Part shown: positions 1 through 7,952 of the stretch, piece after piece
Layout of the letters: each line of letters opens with the position of its first letter
Numbering within the stretch: position 1 is the first letter of the stretch
DNA from: Longimicrobium sp.
Lineage (GTDB): Bacteria > Gemmatimonadota > Gemmatimonadetes > Longimicrobiales > Longimicrobiaceae
Direction of reading: 5' to 3'
Assembly: GCA_036377595.1 (NCBI GenBank)
Contig: DASUYB010000130.1
Coordinates: 54,864-118,863, forward strand
DNA length: 64,000 nucleotides
Made by a program: the position numbers and the translations under genes
Notes under the pieces: generated by a model
What the model was told of the DNA's origin: nothing
The model's database searches: none
Seen by the model: the letters and a program-made list of their open reading frames with translations, nothing else

Positions 1-1
1 C

Positions 2-1522
2 GCCATCGAGCTCGCGCGGCTGGCGAAGAAGGACGGAGAGGCGGGCGGCGCGCTGGGCGAGCTGCAGATCGCCATCCTCGACAAGGCGGCGGCGCTCGGC
101 GAGCACAACCTGTCGGGCGCCGTGGTCAACCCACGCGCCTTCCGGGAGCTGTTCCCGGAGATGAAGGACAGCGACTTCCCCTTCCGCGGCGAGGTGAAGC
201 GCGAGCAGGTGCTGCTCCTGCGCGAGAACGGCCAGATCCGCCTTCCCACGCCGCCGCCGATGAAGAACCACGGCAACTACATCGCCTCGATCTGCGAGAT
301 CGTGCGATGGCTGGGAACGAAGGCCGAGGAGCTGGAGATCAACGTCCTCCCCGGCTTCCCCGTCGATTCCCTGCTGGTGGACGGGCAGAAGGTGATCGGC
401 TGCCGGACGACGCCGTCGGGACTCAAGCGCGACGGCACGCCCGGACCCGGCTCGGAGCCGCCGACGGACCTCACCGCGCGCGTCACCGTCCTGGCCGAGG
501 GAACGCGCGGGGCGCTGGGGCAGGCCTGGCGCGACTGGCAGGGGATCGGCTCGGAGAACCCGCAGATCTTCGCGCTGGGCGTAAAGGAGCTGTGGGAGAC
601 GAAGGTGCCGTTCGAGGGGATCGTGCACACGCTCGGGTGGCCGCTTCCGCGCGACGCATTCGGCGGCTCGTTCATGTACGCGCTGGAGCCGAACCTCGTC
701 GCGCTCGGCCTCGTCGTGGGCCTGGACTACAAGTCGTCGACGCTCGACGTGCACCAGCTCTTCCAGCGGATGAAGCAGCACCCGTTCTTCCGCAGGTACC
801 TGGAGGGCGGGGAGATGGTGGAGTGGGGTGCGAAGACCATCCCCGAGGGCGGCTTCTACGCCCTCCCCCAGCGCCGCACCGGTGACGGGATGGTGATGGT
901 GGGCGACACCGCGGGCTTCGTTGACGTGCCGTCGCTCAAGGGGATCCACTACGCGATGCAGAGCGGGATCTACGCCGCGCGCGCCATCTTCGACGCGCTG
1001 AAGGCGGGCGACACCTCGCAGGCGGGGCTCGCCGCGTACGACAAGGCGGTCGACCAGAGCTACATCCGCGAGGACCTGTTCCGCACGCGCAACATGCGGC
1101 TGGCGTTCAAGAGCGGCTTCTTCGTGGGCGGCTTCAAGGCGGGGCTGATGACGCTCACCGGCGGCAAGGTGCCGGGCGGGAAGATCTCCATGCACGCCGA
1201 CGCCGAGGCGCCGCGGCAGGTGGCGCCCGAGCAGCCGTTCGTCCCCGATGGCAAGCTGACCTTCAGCAAGGTGGACGCGGTGTTCAAGAGCGGGAACCAG
1301 ACCCGCGACGACATCCCCAGTCACCTGATCGTCGGCCAGGACGTGGACGGCGAGGTGGCCGACTTCTACGCGCACGTCTGCCCCGCCGGCGTCTACGAGC
1401 GCCAGGGCGACAAGCTGGTGGTCAACGCGCCGAACTGCATCGACTGCAAGGCGACGGACGTGGTGGGTCCACGCTGGACGCCGCGCGAGGGCGGGAGCGG
1501 GCCGGCGTACAAGCGGATGTGA
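2..1522 (+). CDS. Electron transfer flavoprotein-ubiquinone oxidoreductase (5' partial)
   Basis: ETF-QO passes electrons from reduced electron-transfer flavoprotein (fed by acyl-CoA and amino-acid dehydrogenases) to membrane quinone. The frame is open from base 2, so about 506 residues are visible and roughly the first 45, including the FAD Rossmann motif, lie outside the window. Visible are the FAD/quinone domain (GDGMVMVGDTAGFVDVPSLK, which ends the FAD-binding region) and a C-terminal ferredoxin-like domain with CPAGVYE and NCIDCKATD. The family normally has four Fe-S cysteines, the last three as CxxCxxC. Here the final position reads Thr (CIDCKAT), and the segment after it is shorter than usual, ending in EGGSGPAYKRM. 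Family assignment is firm; whether the cluster is a normal 4Fe-4S is doubtful. Confidence 0.93.
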   Translation, partial: AIELARLAKKDGEAGGALGELQIAILDKAAALGEHNLSGAVVNPRAFRELFPEMKDSDFPFRGEVKREQVLLLRENGQIRLPTPPPMKNHGNYIASICEIVRWLGTKAEELEINVLPGFPVDSLLVDGQKVIGCRTTPSGLKRDGTPGPGSEPPTDLTARVTVLAEGTRGALGQAWRDWQGIGSENPQIFALGVKELWETKVPFEGIVHTLGWPLPRDAFGGSFMYALEPNLVALGLVVGLDYKSSTLDVHQLFQRMKQHPFFRRYLEGGEMVEWGAKTIPEGGFYALPQRRTGDGMVMVGDTAGFVDVPSLKGIHYAMQSGIYAARAIFDALKAGDTSQAGLAAYDKAVDQSYIREDLFRTRNMRLAFKSGFFVGGFKAGLMTLTGGKVPGGKISMHADAEAPRQVAPEQPFVPDGKLTFSKVDAVFKSGNQTRDDIPSHLIVGQDVDGEVADFYAHVCPAGVYERQGDKLVVNAPNCIDCKATDVVGPRWTPREGGSGPAYKRM

Positions 1523-1539
1523 GGAATCGAAAAAGATTT

Positions 1540-1606
1540 GTCTCACGCAGAGGAGCAGAGGCAGCAGAGGTGAGTTCTCTGCTGCCTCTGCTCCTCTGCG
1601 TGAGAC
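1540..1606. repeat. Word-repeat palindrome, TCACGCAGAG type
   Basis: A perfect 30-bp inverted repeat (1540-1569 and 1577-1606) around a 7-base loop. The arms are built from repeated words such as GCAGAG and GAGCAGAG, with outer end GTCTCACGCAGAG. It sits 17 bases after the ETF-QO stop and could act as a two-way terminator, although there is no clear T-run. Related copies are at 55310-55380 and 55394-55466. Confidence 0.8.
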
Positions 1607-1640
1607 CATAGGTTGTCTCTGTTTTGATGAGTTGAGTGCG

Positions 1641-2267
1641 ATGGAATCCCCGGTCCGACGTGACTACGCGCGGCTGGCGGCGCGGTACGACCGACGCTGG
1701 CGCGCGTACAACGAGCAGAGCTTGGCGCTGCTGCGGCCGTTCGTCGCCGGCGCGAACGTGCGCCACCTGCTCGACGCGGGGTGCGGCACGGGAAACCTGC
1801 TGCCGCGGCTCGCCGCGTGGGGCGTCGGCGTGCACCACTACGTCGGCGTGGACCTGTCGCCGGAGATGCTGGCGGTCGCGGAGGCGAAGGCCGCGGCCGC
1901 GCCGTTCCCCGCGGTGCTCGTGGATGCGGACGTCGCCGCGCTGCCGATGCCGCCGGCGATGTTCCAGACGGCGGTCTCCGCCTCCGCGCTGCACGACTGG
2001 CCGCACCCGGAGCGCGCACTGGCGGAGATCCGCCGCGTGCTCGGCAACGGCGGCCGCTTCCTCCTCCTCGACTGGTGCCGCGACACCCTTCCGATGCAGG
2101 CGCTGAACACCTTTCTCCGCGTCACCCGCAATCCCTTCCACCGCATGTACTCGCGCGACGAGGCGGCGGCGCTGCTGCGGGGCGCCGGCTTCCGCGTCGC
2201 CGCCGAGCATCGCCGGTCCATCCGCTTCCCCTGGCACCTGATGGCGTTCGACTGCGTGGCCGAGTGA
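1641..2267 (+). CDS. Class I SAM-dependent methyltransferase
   Basis: Small (208 aa) Rossmann-fold methyltransferase of the Methyltransf_11/25 type. Visible are the SAM motif I LLDAGCGTGNL near residue 45, the acidic end of the second strand (GVDLSPEML), and the post-motif LHDWPHPERALAEIRRVLGNG typical of ubiE/menG-like enzymes. The substrate cannot be read from the sequence. An in-frame TTG at 1632 could add three residues; ATG at 1641 was chosen although no strong ribosome site precedes either. The gene stands alone between two word-repeat palindromes. Confidence 0.8.
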   Translation: MESPVRRDYARLAARYDRRWRAYNEQSLALLRPFVAGANVRHLLDAGCGTGNLLPRLAAWGVGVHHYVGVDLSPEMLAVAEAKAAAAPFPAVLVDADVAALPMPPAMFQTAVSASALHDWPHPERALAEIRRVLGNGGRFLLLDWCRDTLPMQALNTFLRVTRNPFHRMYSRDEAAALLRGAGFRVAAEHRRSIRFPWHLMAFDCVAE

Positions 2268-2278
2268 CGAAAAAGAGG

Positions 2279-2354
2279 GATCACACGGCACGGAGGGAAC
2301 GGAGGAAACGGAGGACTTCTTCATCTCCGTTCCCTCCGTTTCCTCCGTGTGATC
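2279..2354. repeat. Word-repeat palindrome, CGGAGGGAA type
   Basis: Imperfect inverted repeat. The outer ends GATCACACGG / CCGTGTGATC are exact; the inner arms are tandem variants of CGGAGGGAA and CGGAGGAAA in different order on each side. It follows the methyltransferase stop by 11 bases. A close relative lies at 26629-26698. Confidence 0.75.
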
Positions 2355-2450
2355 TTCTCCTGTAGAACCGGGGGAAGGTTGTCCGCCGGGGCCACGCGCA
2401 GATACATTTCCGCCTCCCCCCGCCCCGTCTCCGCGCTCCCCGGCACCGCG

Positions 2451-3767
2451 ATGCAGCACGCGCAGACCGCCCCCGGGTTCGACCCGCGCAAGATCATCAC
2501 CGCCGAGTCGTTCCACGTGGCGCCGCACCTGCTGGGGCTGCCGCTGGCGTCGCCCGGCCGCCGGCTCACGGCCATCCTCATCGACCTGCTCCTCGTCGCC
2601 ATCCTGGCCAACAGCGGCAAGGTGTTCTTCGCGCTCGCCCTGTCCGTGGCCTTCTTCTACATGGCCGGGCGCAAGCTGGGGAAGGGCGGCGGCTTCTTCT
2701 CGTGGTCGAGCCGGATGGCGCTGCGCGGATTCGGCGCGCTCTTCCTCTTCATCGCCGCCATCGCCGGGTGGAACGGCGCGCGCCGCTCGATCGCCTCCGC
2801 CTCGGACGAGGATGACGGCGATCGCCCCCGCACGGCGGCGATGTCAGTCAGCGGCGGCGGGGAGCGCAAGGCGTCGGTGGTCGATGCGGCGCGGGTGGCC
2901 CTGGCCGTGGCCGCGCTGGGGCGCGCGGACGACTCCGCCAGCGCGCACGCCGCCTCGCTGACCGCGGCGCGCGAGCTCCGCCGGATGAACCTGACCAGCG
3001 CGCAGATCCACGAGGCGCTGAACGACGCCGGCAACGAGCGCTCCGCCCCGGTGCGCGCCGGCATCCGCTCCGCCCTGGCCGTGGTCGACGCCGCTGCCGC
3101 CGCGGCGGACTCATCGCGCGCGGACACGACCGCGGCGGACAGCGCCGCCTCCCCCGAGGCGATCGCCGCGCGGGCGGCCGCGGCGGGGCCGGACTCGCTG
3201 GCCGGCGCCTACGTGGCCGCCGTGCACGCCCGCGACAGCGCCCGCGCCGAGGCGCTGCGCCCGAGACTTGCTTCGGCGCTCGCACGCGACTCGCTGGACG
3301 AGCTGCGCGGGCAGATGACGGAGCTGCGCTCGGACCGGGACGAGCTGCGGCGGGAGAAGGAGAAGCTGCAGAACCGCGGCCTCCTTTCCACCCTGATCGA
3401 ATGGCTGGACGACCTGGGACTGGGGTTCGGGTGGATCGGCCTGTACTTCACCGCCTTCACGGCGCTCTGGAAGGGGCAGACGCCGGGGAAGAAGCTGATG
3501 GGGATCCGCGTGCTGCGGCTGGACGGGCTGCCGATGACGCTGTGGGCCAGCTTCGAGCGCTTCGGCGGCTACGCGGCCGGCTTCTTCACCGGGCTGATGG
3601 GCTACGCGCAGGTGTTCTGGGACCGCAACCGCCAGGCGATCCAGGACAAGATCAGCGAGACGGTGGTGATCCGCGAGCACCGCGGCCAGCCGCTTCCCGT
3701 GGCGCCGCAGCCGGGGCGCCCCGCTCCGCCGCCGCGCTGGCCGCCGGCGGGCGTGGGCGCGCCGTGA
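2451..3767 (+). CDS. RDD-family membrane protein with internal coiled-coil insertion
   Basis: Integral membrane protein, 438 aa from ATG 2451; the frame is open further upstream, but the extra residues run through a non-conserved spacer. The RDD family has an R-x(n)-D in the first helix and a GQTPGKK motif later. Here the first half is GRRLTAILIDLLLVAIL (about residues 39-55) and the second half is KGQTPGKKLMGIRVLRLDG (about 341-359). Between them lies an unusual insertion of over 200 residues: Ala-rich, with hydrophilic stretches and a heptad-like LRSDRDELRREKEKLQ just before the next hydrophobic segment. The tail is Pro-rich. RDD proteins have been linked to ion transport, but no function is assigned here. 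The next gene begins 16 bases on. Confidence 0.75.
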   Translation: MQHAQTAPGFDPRKIITAESFHVAPHLLGLPLASPGRRLTAILIDLLLVAILANSGKVFFALALSVAFFYMAGRKLGKGGGFFSWSSRMALRGFGALFLFIAAIAGWNGARRSIASASDEDDGDRPRTAAMSVSGGGERKASVVDAARVALAVAALGRADDSASAHAASLTAARELRRMNLTSAQIHEALNDAGNERSAPVRAGIRSALAVVDAAAAAADSSRADTTAADSAASPEAIAARAAAAGPDSLAGAYVAAVHARDSARAEALRPRLASALARDSLDELRGQMTELRSDRDELRREKEKLQNRGLLSTLIEWLDDLGLGFGWIGLYFTAFTALWKGQTPGKKLMGIRVLRLDGLPMTLWASFERFGGYAAGFFTGLMGYAQVFWDRNRQAIQDKISETVVIREHRGQPLPVAPQPGRPAPPPRWPPAGVGAP

Positions 3768-3783
3768 CGCGAGGGCCGGCGCG

Positions 3784-5109
3784 ATGATCCTGAAGTGGAC
3801 CGAGTGGATCGACTGGCCCTGGTGGATCTCGCTCTTCTTCGTGGTGGGCGTGCTGGCCACGGCGTGGGCCTTCGCCACCATGTTCCTGGCGCTGGGCCGC
3901 CGCCCGCGCCGCCTCACCATCTACGACCGCCCGGCCGCGGGCTCGGCGCGCTTCCTGGAGAGCGTGTCGGGGCTGCTGAACGAGCCGCTGCAGCGCGGCG
4001 GCACCGTGCGCCTGCTCAACAACGGCGACCAGATCTTCCCGGCCATGCTCGACGCGCTCCGCAACGCGAAGCGCACCATCAACTTCATGACCTACATCTG
4101 GCACAAGGGGAAGCTGTCGGACGAGACGCTGGACGTGCTGGTCGAGCGGGCGAAGGCGGGGGTGGAGGTGCGGGTGATGCTGGACGGGATGGGCGCCTGG
4201 CGCGCGCCGCACCGCCGCTTCAAGGAGCTGGAGGCGGCCGGCGGGCGGGTGCGCTGGTTCAACCCCTTCCGCGTGGGGAAGCTGACCGCGTTCTACCGCC
4301 GCAACCACCGCCGCGCGGTCGTGGTGGACGGGAAGGTGGCCTTCACCGGCGGCGCGTCCATCGGCGACAAGTGGCTGGGGAACGCGCAGGACCGCGACCA
4401 CTGGCGCGACGTGATGATCGAGGTGCGCGGGTGCCTGGCCGCGAACCTCCAGAGCGCCTTCACCCAGCTGTGGGCCAACAGCACGGGCGAGATCCTGATC
4501 GGGCCCGACCACTTCCCCAGCGCCGAGGAGGCGGCGGAGGACCCGGGCGCCGAGGGGGTGTCGCGCCACATCGCCGTCATCAGCTCGCCGGCCGACGGGT
4601 CGCACCCGCTGCGGCTCTTCTACTGGACCTCTATCGCCTGCGCCACCGAGACGATCTACCTCACCTCGGCCTACTTCGTCCCCGACCGCGACATCCGCCG
4701 CGCGCTGGCCGAGCGGGCGCGCGCGGGGCTCGACGTTCGTCTCCTCCTTCCCAACAAGCTGACCGACGTGAAGATCGTGCGGCTGGCGGGGCACTTCTAC
4801 TACCGCGGGCTGCTGGAGGCGGGGGTGCGCATCTACGAGTACCAGACCACGATGATGCACACCAAGGCGCTGGTGGTCGACAACGCATGGGGGGTGGTGG
4901 GCTCGGCCAACATGGACATCCGCAGCAAGGAGCTGAACCAGGAGGCGGTGCTGGGGATCGCCGACAAGGGTTTCGCACGCGAGCTGACCGACACCTTCTT
5001 CGCCGACCTGGCGCAGAGCCGCGAGATCCGCCTGCACGAGTGGAAGCAGCGCCCGATCCTTGCCCGCGCGCTGGAGCGCATCGTGGTTCTGTTCGAGGAG
5101 CAGTATTGA
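3784..5109 (+). CDS. Cardiolipin synthase-like phospholipase D family protein
   Basis: A 441-aa membrane-anchored PLD-superfamily enzyme. An N-terminal hydrophobic helix (WWISLFFVVGVLATAWAFAT) is followed by two PLD domains. Bacterial cardiolipin synthases join two phosphatidylglycerols at the inner membrane using two HxKxxxxD motifs. The second motif is intact (HTKALVVDNAWGVVGSAN, near residue 357). The first reads HRRAVVVDGKVAFTGGASIG, with Arg in place of the catalytic-motif Lys. Length and order match cardiolipin synthase, but the altered motif leaves activity uncertain. It lies 16 bases after the RDD gene, likely in one transcript, and a terminator follows at 5217. Confidence 0.82.
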   Translation: MILKWTEWIDWPWWISLFFVVGVLATAWAFATMFLALGRRPRRLTIYDRPAAGSARFLESVSGLLNEPLQRGGTVRLLNNGDQIFPAMLDALRNAKRTINFMTYIWHKGKLSDETLDVLVERAKAGVEVRVMLDGMGAWRAPHRRFKELEAAGGRVRWFNPFRVGKLTAFYRRNHRRAVVVDGKVAFTGGASIGDKWLGNAQDRDHWRDVMIEVRGCLAANLQSAFTQLWANSTGEILIGPDHFPSAEEAAEDPGAEGVSRHIAVISSPADGSHPLRLFYWTSIACATETIYLTSAYFVPDRDIRRALAERARAGLDVRLLLPNKLTDVKIVRLAGHFYYRGLLEAGVRIYEYQTTMMHTKALVVDNAWGVVGSANMDIRSKELNQEAVLGIADKGFARELTDTFFADLAQSREIRLHEWKQRPILARALERIVVLFEEQY

Positions 5110-5216
5110 GCAGCCGTTCCACGAGATCGTCGCTGGGAGGCCTGACAGACGCGGTCGGAGATACTATCTTTCCAAGGAACATCCAACCCCCCCGGCTTAC
5201 TTCGGTGACCGGGTGC

Positions 5217-5248
5217 GAGGCCGCCTTCGGGCGGCCTCTGCTTTTTCT
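5217..5248 (+). terminator. Rho-independent terminator
   Basis: Perfect 9-bp stem GAGGCCGCC / GGCGGCCTC with TTCG loop (5217-5238), followed by TGCTTTTTCT. It ends the RDD/PLD transcript just before the MerR promoter. Confidence 0.85.
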
Positions 5249-5257
5249 ATGCGCCTC

Positions 5258-5288
5258 TTGACCCTAACATCAGTGTCACGGTTTAACT
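5258..5288 (+). promoter_or_regulatory. MerR-type promoter with operator dyad
   Basis: TTGACC (5258-5263) is a good -35. The -10 candidates TTTAAC (5282-5287) or TTAACT (5283-5288) are 18 or 19 bases away, the over-long spacing typical of MerR-controlled promoters. The spacer carries a dyad, ACCnTnACAnnnnTGTnAnGGT (5261-5282), centred between the two boxes, where MerR regulators bind. It precedes the merR-like gene, suggesting autoregulation of merR and trx. Confidence 0.62.
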
Positions 5289-5340
5289 TCACTGCGTCCG
5301 GGGCGGCGCGGCCGGCGGACAGGCGATGAAAGGCGGACAG

Positions 5341-5694
5341 ATGCGCGTGGGTGAGCTTTCGGCGCGGACGGGGGTGAGCGTCCGCTCGATCCGGTACTAC
5401 GAGCAGGCGGGGCTCCTGCCCGCGGCGCGGCGGCCGAACGGCTACCGCGAGTTCGACGCGTCGGCGGTGGAGCGCGTCGGCGCCATCCGCTCGTTGCTGG
5501 AGACGGGGTTCACGCTCGAGGAGGTGCAGTCGCTCTCCTCCTGCCTGACCGCCGGGGGCGACGACGCCTGCTGCTGCACCCAGACGGTGGCGCTCTACCG
5601 CTCCAAGCTCGCGAAGATCGACCTGCAGCTGCAGACGCTCTCGCAGCTGCGCGGGCGCATTGAGGAGCGCATCGCCCTGCTGGAGCCGTGCTGA
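5341..5694 (+). CDS. MerR-family transcriptional regulator
   Basis: A 117-aa DNA-binding regulator. The N-terminal winged helix-turn-helix is plain (MRVGELSARTGVSVRSIRYY, then EQAGLLPAARRPNGYREFD), followed by the dimerisation coiled coil (LAKIDLQLQTLSQLRGRIEE). The effector region holds SSCLTAGGDDACCCTQT plus a final Cys, a Cys-rich sensor that could read thiol stress or a metal. Start ATG 5341 was chosen because AAAGG lies 7 bases upstream and MerR proteins begin this way; ATG 5326 would add five residues. A thioredoxin gene follows 43 bases later, which favours a redox-sensing role by inference. Confidence 0.85.
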   Translation: MRVGELSARTGVSVRSIRYYEQAGLLPAARRPNGYREFDASAVERVGAIRSLLETGFTLEEVQSLSSCLTAGGDDACCCTQTVALYRSKLAKIDLQLQTLSQLRGRIEERIALLEPC

Positions 5695-5737
5695 AGCGCG
5701 CCGCCCGATCGACCACATCCGACGCTGGGGAAACGAG

Positions 5738-6079
5738 ATGAGCAGCACGATGGAGGTGACCGACGCGACCTTCGCCGCCGAGGTCGAGCAGCACGCCGGG
5801 GTGACGGTGGTGGACTTCACCGCCACCTGGTGCGGCCCGTGCCGCATGCTGGGGCCCATCCTGGACCAGGTGGCCGCCGAGCGCGCCGGCGAGGTGAAGG
5901 TGGTGAAGCTCGACACCGACGAGAACCCGCGGACCGCGGCGCGCTTCAACGTGCGCTCCGTTCCGACGATGATCTTCTTCAAGGACGGCGAGCCCCTGGG
6001 GCAGATCGTCGGCGCCGTGCCCAAGGCGCGCATCGACGCCGCGCTGGCCGAGGTGGCGCAGGCCGGGGCCGCGGCGTAG
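5738..6079 (+). CDS. Thioredoxin
   Basis: A 113-aa cytoplasmic thioredoxin that reduces protein disulfides. The active site WCGPC is present in VVDFTATWCGPCRMLGPILD, and the cis-Pro is in VRSVPTMIFFKDGE. Length and motifs are canonical. The start at ATG 5738 follows a GGGGAAACGAG purine-rich stretch; a longer in-frame reading upstream is not conserved. It sits directly downstream of the Cys-rich MerR gene and is followed by a terminator, so the two form a probable autoregulated thiol-stress operon. Confidence 0.92.
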   Translation: MSSTMEVTDATFAAEVEQHAGVTVVDFTATWCGPCRMLGPILDQVAAERAGEVKVVKLDTDENPRTAARFNVRSVPTMIFFKDGEPLGQIVGAVPKARIDAALAEVAQAGAAA

Positions 6080-6106
6080 GCGACGCGATCGCCATCCATC
6101 CAGACC

Positions 6107-6153
6107 ACCGGAGGCATCGGGAGCGCCCGTCCCGATGCCTCCGGTGCTTTCGT
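6107..6153 (+). terminator. Stem-loop terminator after trx
   Basis: Perfect 16-bp stem, ACCGGAGGCATCGGGA (6107-6122) with TCCCGATGCCTCCGGT (6130-6145) and a 7-base loop, followed by GCTTTCG. The T-run is short. Confidence 0.7.
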
Positions 6154-6341
6154 CCACGCCTTCGCCGGGATGCCGGCGGGAGGCGCTCCGCTCCTCCGTC
6201 TCCCCCCGATCCGTCGTCCATCCGCCGCCGTGAGCCCCGCGATCGCCCGGCGCGATCCCATCGGTGGCGGCACACGCCTTGAAGCGGGGTTCCGGTCCCC
6301 GCATCTCATGCGATGACAGTCACATCGGCCAGGAGTGGAGC

Positions 6342-7304
6342 ATGGCGACGGAGCTGCTGCCGGAGGTCCTGAGGGGCCGCCCGGACACGGAGATCGCGCG
6401 CGACGTGGAATGCCTGCGCACGGGGATCGTCAACTGCTTCCTCGTCGGCGAGCCGGGCGCGGGCGACCGGGGATGGGTGCTGGTGGACGCGGGAATGATC
6501 GGCTTCGCGCACACCATCGCGCGCAAGGCGGAAGCACGCTTCGGCATCGAGGCGCGGCCGGCGGCCATCGTGCTGACGCACGCGCATTTCGACCACGTGG
6601 GAGGGCTGCGCGAGCTGTCGGAGGCGTGGGACGCGCCGGTGTACGCGCACACGCTGGAGCTGCCGTACCTCACGGGCCGCTCCTCGTATCCCCCGCCGGA
6701 CCCCACGGTGGGCGGGGGATTCATGGCGCTCAGCAGCCCGCTCTTCCCGCGCCGCCCGCTCCATCTCGGTGATCGGGTCCACGCGCTCCCCGAGGACGGC
6801 TCGGTGCCGGGGATGCCGGGGTGGCGCTGGCTCTTCACCCCCGGCCACACGCCCGGCCACGTCTCCTTCTTCCGCGAGGCCGACGCGGTGCTGCTGGCGG
6901 GCGACGCGTTCGTCACCACGAAGCAGGAGTCGCTGCTGGCGGTGCTGGAGCAGCGCCCGGAGTTGCACGGGCCGCCGTCGTACTTCACGCAGGACTGGGA
7001 CGCGGCGCGCGGGTCGGTGCAGCGGCTGGCGGAGCTGCACCCCGAGGTGGCCGCCACGGGGCACGGCCCGCCGATGCGCGGCCGGGTGATGCGCGAGGCG
7101 CTGGAGATGCTGGCGGCCAACTTCGAGATGCTGGCCGTGCCGCGCGACGGCCGCTACGTGCGCGCCCCGGCGCTGGCCGACGAGCGCGGCACCCTCTCCG
7201 TGCCGCCGCCCATCTTCCACGCCGCGCCGATCCTGCTGGGCGCCGGCGCGGCGCTGGCGATCGGCCTCGCGCTGGGCGCCGGCATCCGGCGCCGCCGCGG
7301 GTGA
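6342..7304 (+). CDS. Metallo-beta-lactamase-fold hydrolase with C-terminal membrane anchor
   Basis: A 320-aa MBL-fold protein of the glyoxalase II/quorum-lactonase-like group. The zinc motif THAHFDHVGG (near residue 84), the later HTPGH (FTPGHTPGHVSFF), AGDAF and a final GHG supply the metal ligands. The substrate is unknown. The C-terminus is a hydrophobic Ala/Gly/Leu helix closed by GAGIRRRRG, a likely inner-membrane anchor, which is uncommon in this family. Start ATG 6342 has AGGAG 6 bases upstream. A strong terminator follows directly. Confidence 0.82.
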   Translation: MATELLPEVLRGRPDTEIARDVECLRTGIVNCFLVGEPGAGDRGWVLVDAGMIGFAHTIARKAEARFGIEARPAAIVLTHAHFDHVGGLRELSEAWDAPVYAHTLELPYLTGRSSYPPPDPTVGGGFMALSSPLFPRRPLHLGDRVHALPEDGSVPGMPGWRWLFTPGHTPGHVSFFREADAVLLAGDAFVTTKQESLLAVLEQRPELHGPPSYFTQDWDAARGSVQRLAELHPEVAATGHGPPMRGRVMREALEMLAANFEMLAVPRDGRYVRAPALADERGTLSVPPPIFHAAPILLGAGAALAIGLALGAGIRRRRG

Positions 7305-7310
7305 AAATGC

Positions 7311-7353
7311 GAAGCGGGCGGGGCGCATCGGCGCCCCGCCCGCTTCGTTTTCG
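7311..7353. terminator. Strong stem-loop terminator
   Basis: Perfect 16-bp stem, GAAGCGGGCGGGGCGC (7311-7326) with GCGCCCCGCCCGCTTC (7331-7346) and ATCG loop, followed by GTTTTCG on +. It separates the MBL gene from the convergent small membrane gene and may serve both. Confidence 0.85.
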
Positions 7354-7384
7354 TCGAAATCTGCGGTCAGTGGTGCAGGAGGGA

Positions 7385-7660
7385 TCAGATGCGGGGCGCG
7401 AACAGCAGGACGAGCACCATCCAGGTGAGCACGCCCCCCGCGCGGACCCAGCGCGCGATGTCGGCGGCGCGGCCGAACCGGAAGCGGCGATACGCGATCC
7501 AGGTGAGGATCGCTCCCTCGACGCAGGCGAGTGCCACGGCCGCGATCAGCAGTGCCGGCTGACGAGACGTAACGACGCGTGCCAGAACGTACAGCATACC
7601 GAGAGCCGCCACGCACCCCGCAACCGCGGTACAAAGATACGCCTTTCGCTCGTTGGTCAT
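7385..7660 (-). CDS. Small three-helix membrane protein, unknown function
   Basis: A 91-aa protein with three predicted membrane segments: AAVAGCVAALGMLYVLARVV-like (after MTNERKAYLCT), LLIAAVALACVEGAILTWIA, and GGVLTWMVLVLLFAP near the end. It has short basic loops (YRRFRFGR) and no enzymatic motif. A start at 7678 would add six residues; 7660 was preferred because MTNERK gives a normal cytoplasmic N-terminus. The family is not recognised. Confidence 0.55.
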   Translation of the reverse strand: MTNERKAYLCTAVAGCVAALGMLYVLARVVTSRQPALLIAAVALACVEGAILTWIAYRRFRFGRAADIARWVRAGGVLTWMVLVLLFAPRI

Positions 7661-7952
7661 GACTATCCCGTCGATCAAGGTTCAGGAATCGCGAGAGTCG
7701 GGGCGCACACGACGATTGATCTGCCGACTTCGTATGTGCGGGGATAGGTGGAACGGAATCGGACTGCGGGAGGAGTGGCAATCCGACCAAAGGCAGGAGC
7801 GAGACTTCCGGGACGAGAAACATACGAAAGAAGTAAACAGCGCGCAAGTGTAGATACAACAACATCGTAGCAGGATACTTGGAGGCTGGACATGTTTCTG
7901 CCGAGTGCCACATCGACCCGACGGAGACATTCATCAATATGAGGTCATCAGC

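Noticed and set aside
7679..7952. Short frames in the gap before the OB-fold gene
   Set aside because: Several overlap in conflicting frames, none with a ribosome site or recognisable motif; the gap is treated as non-coding.
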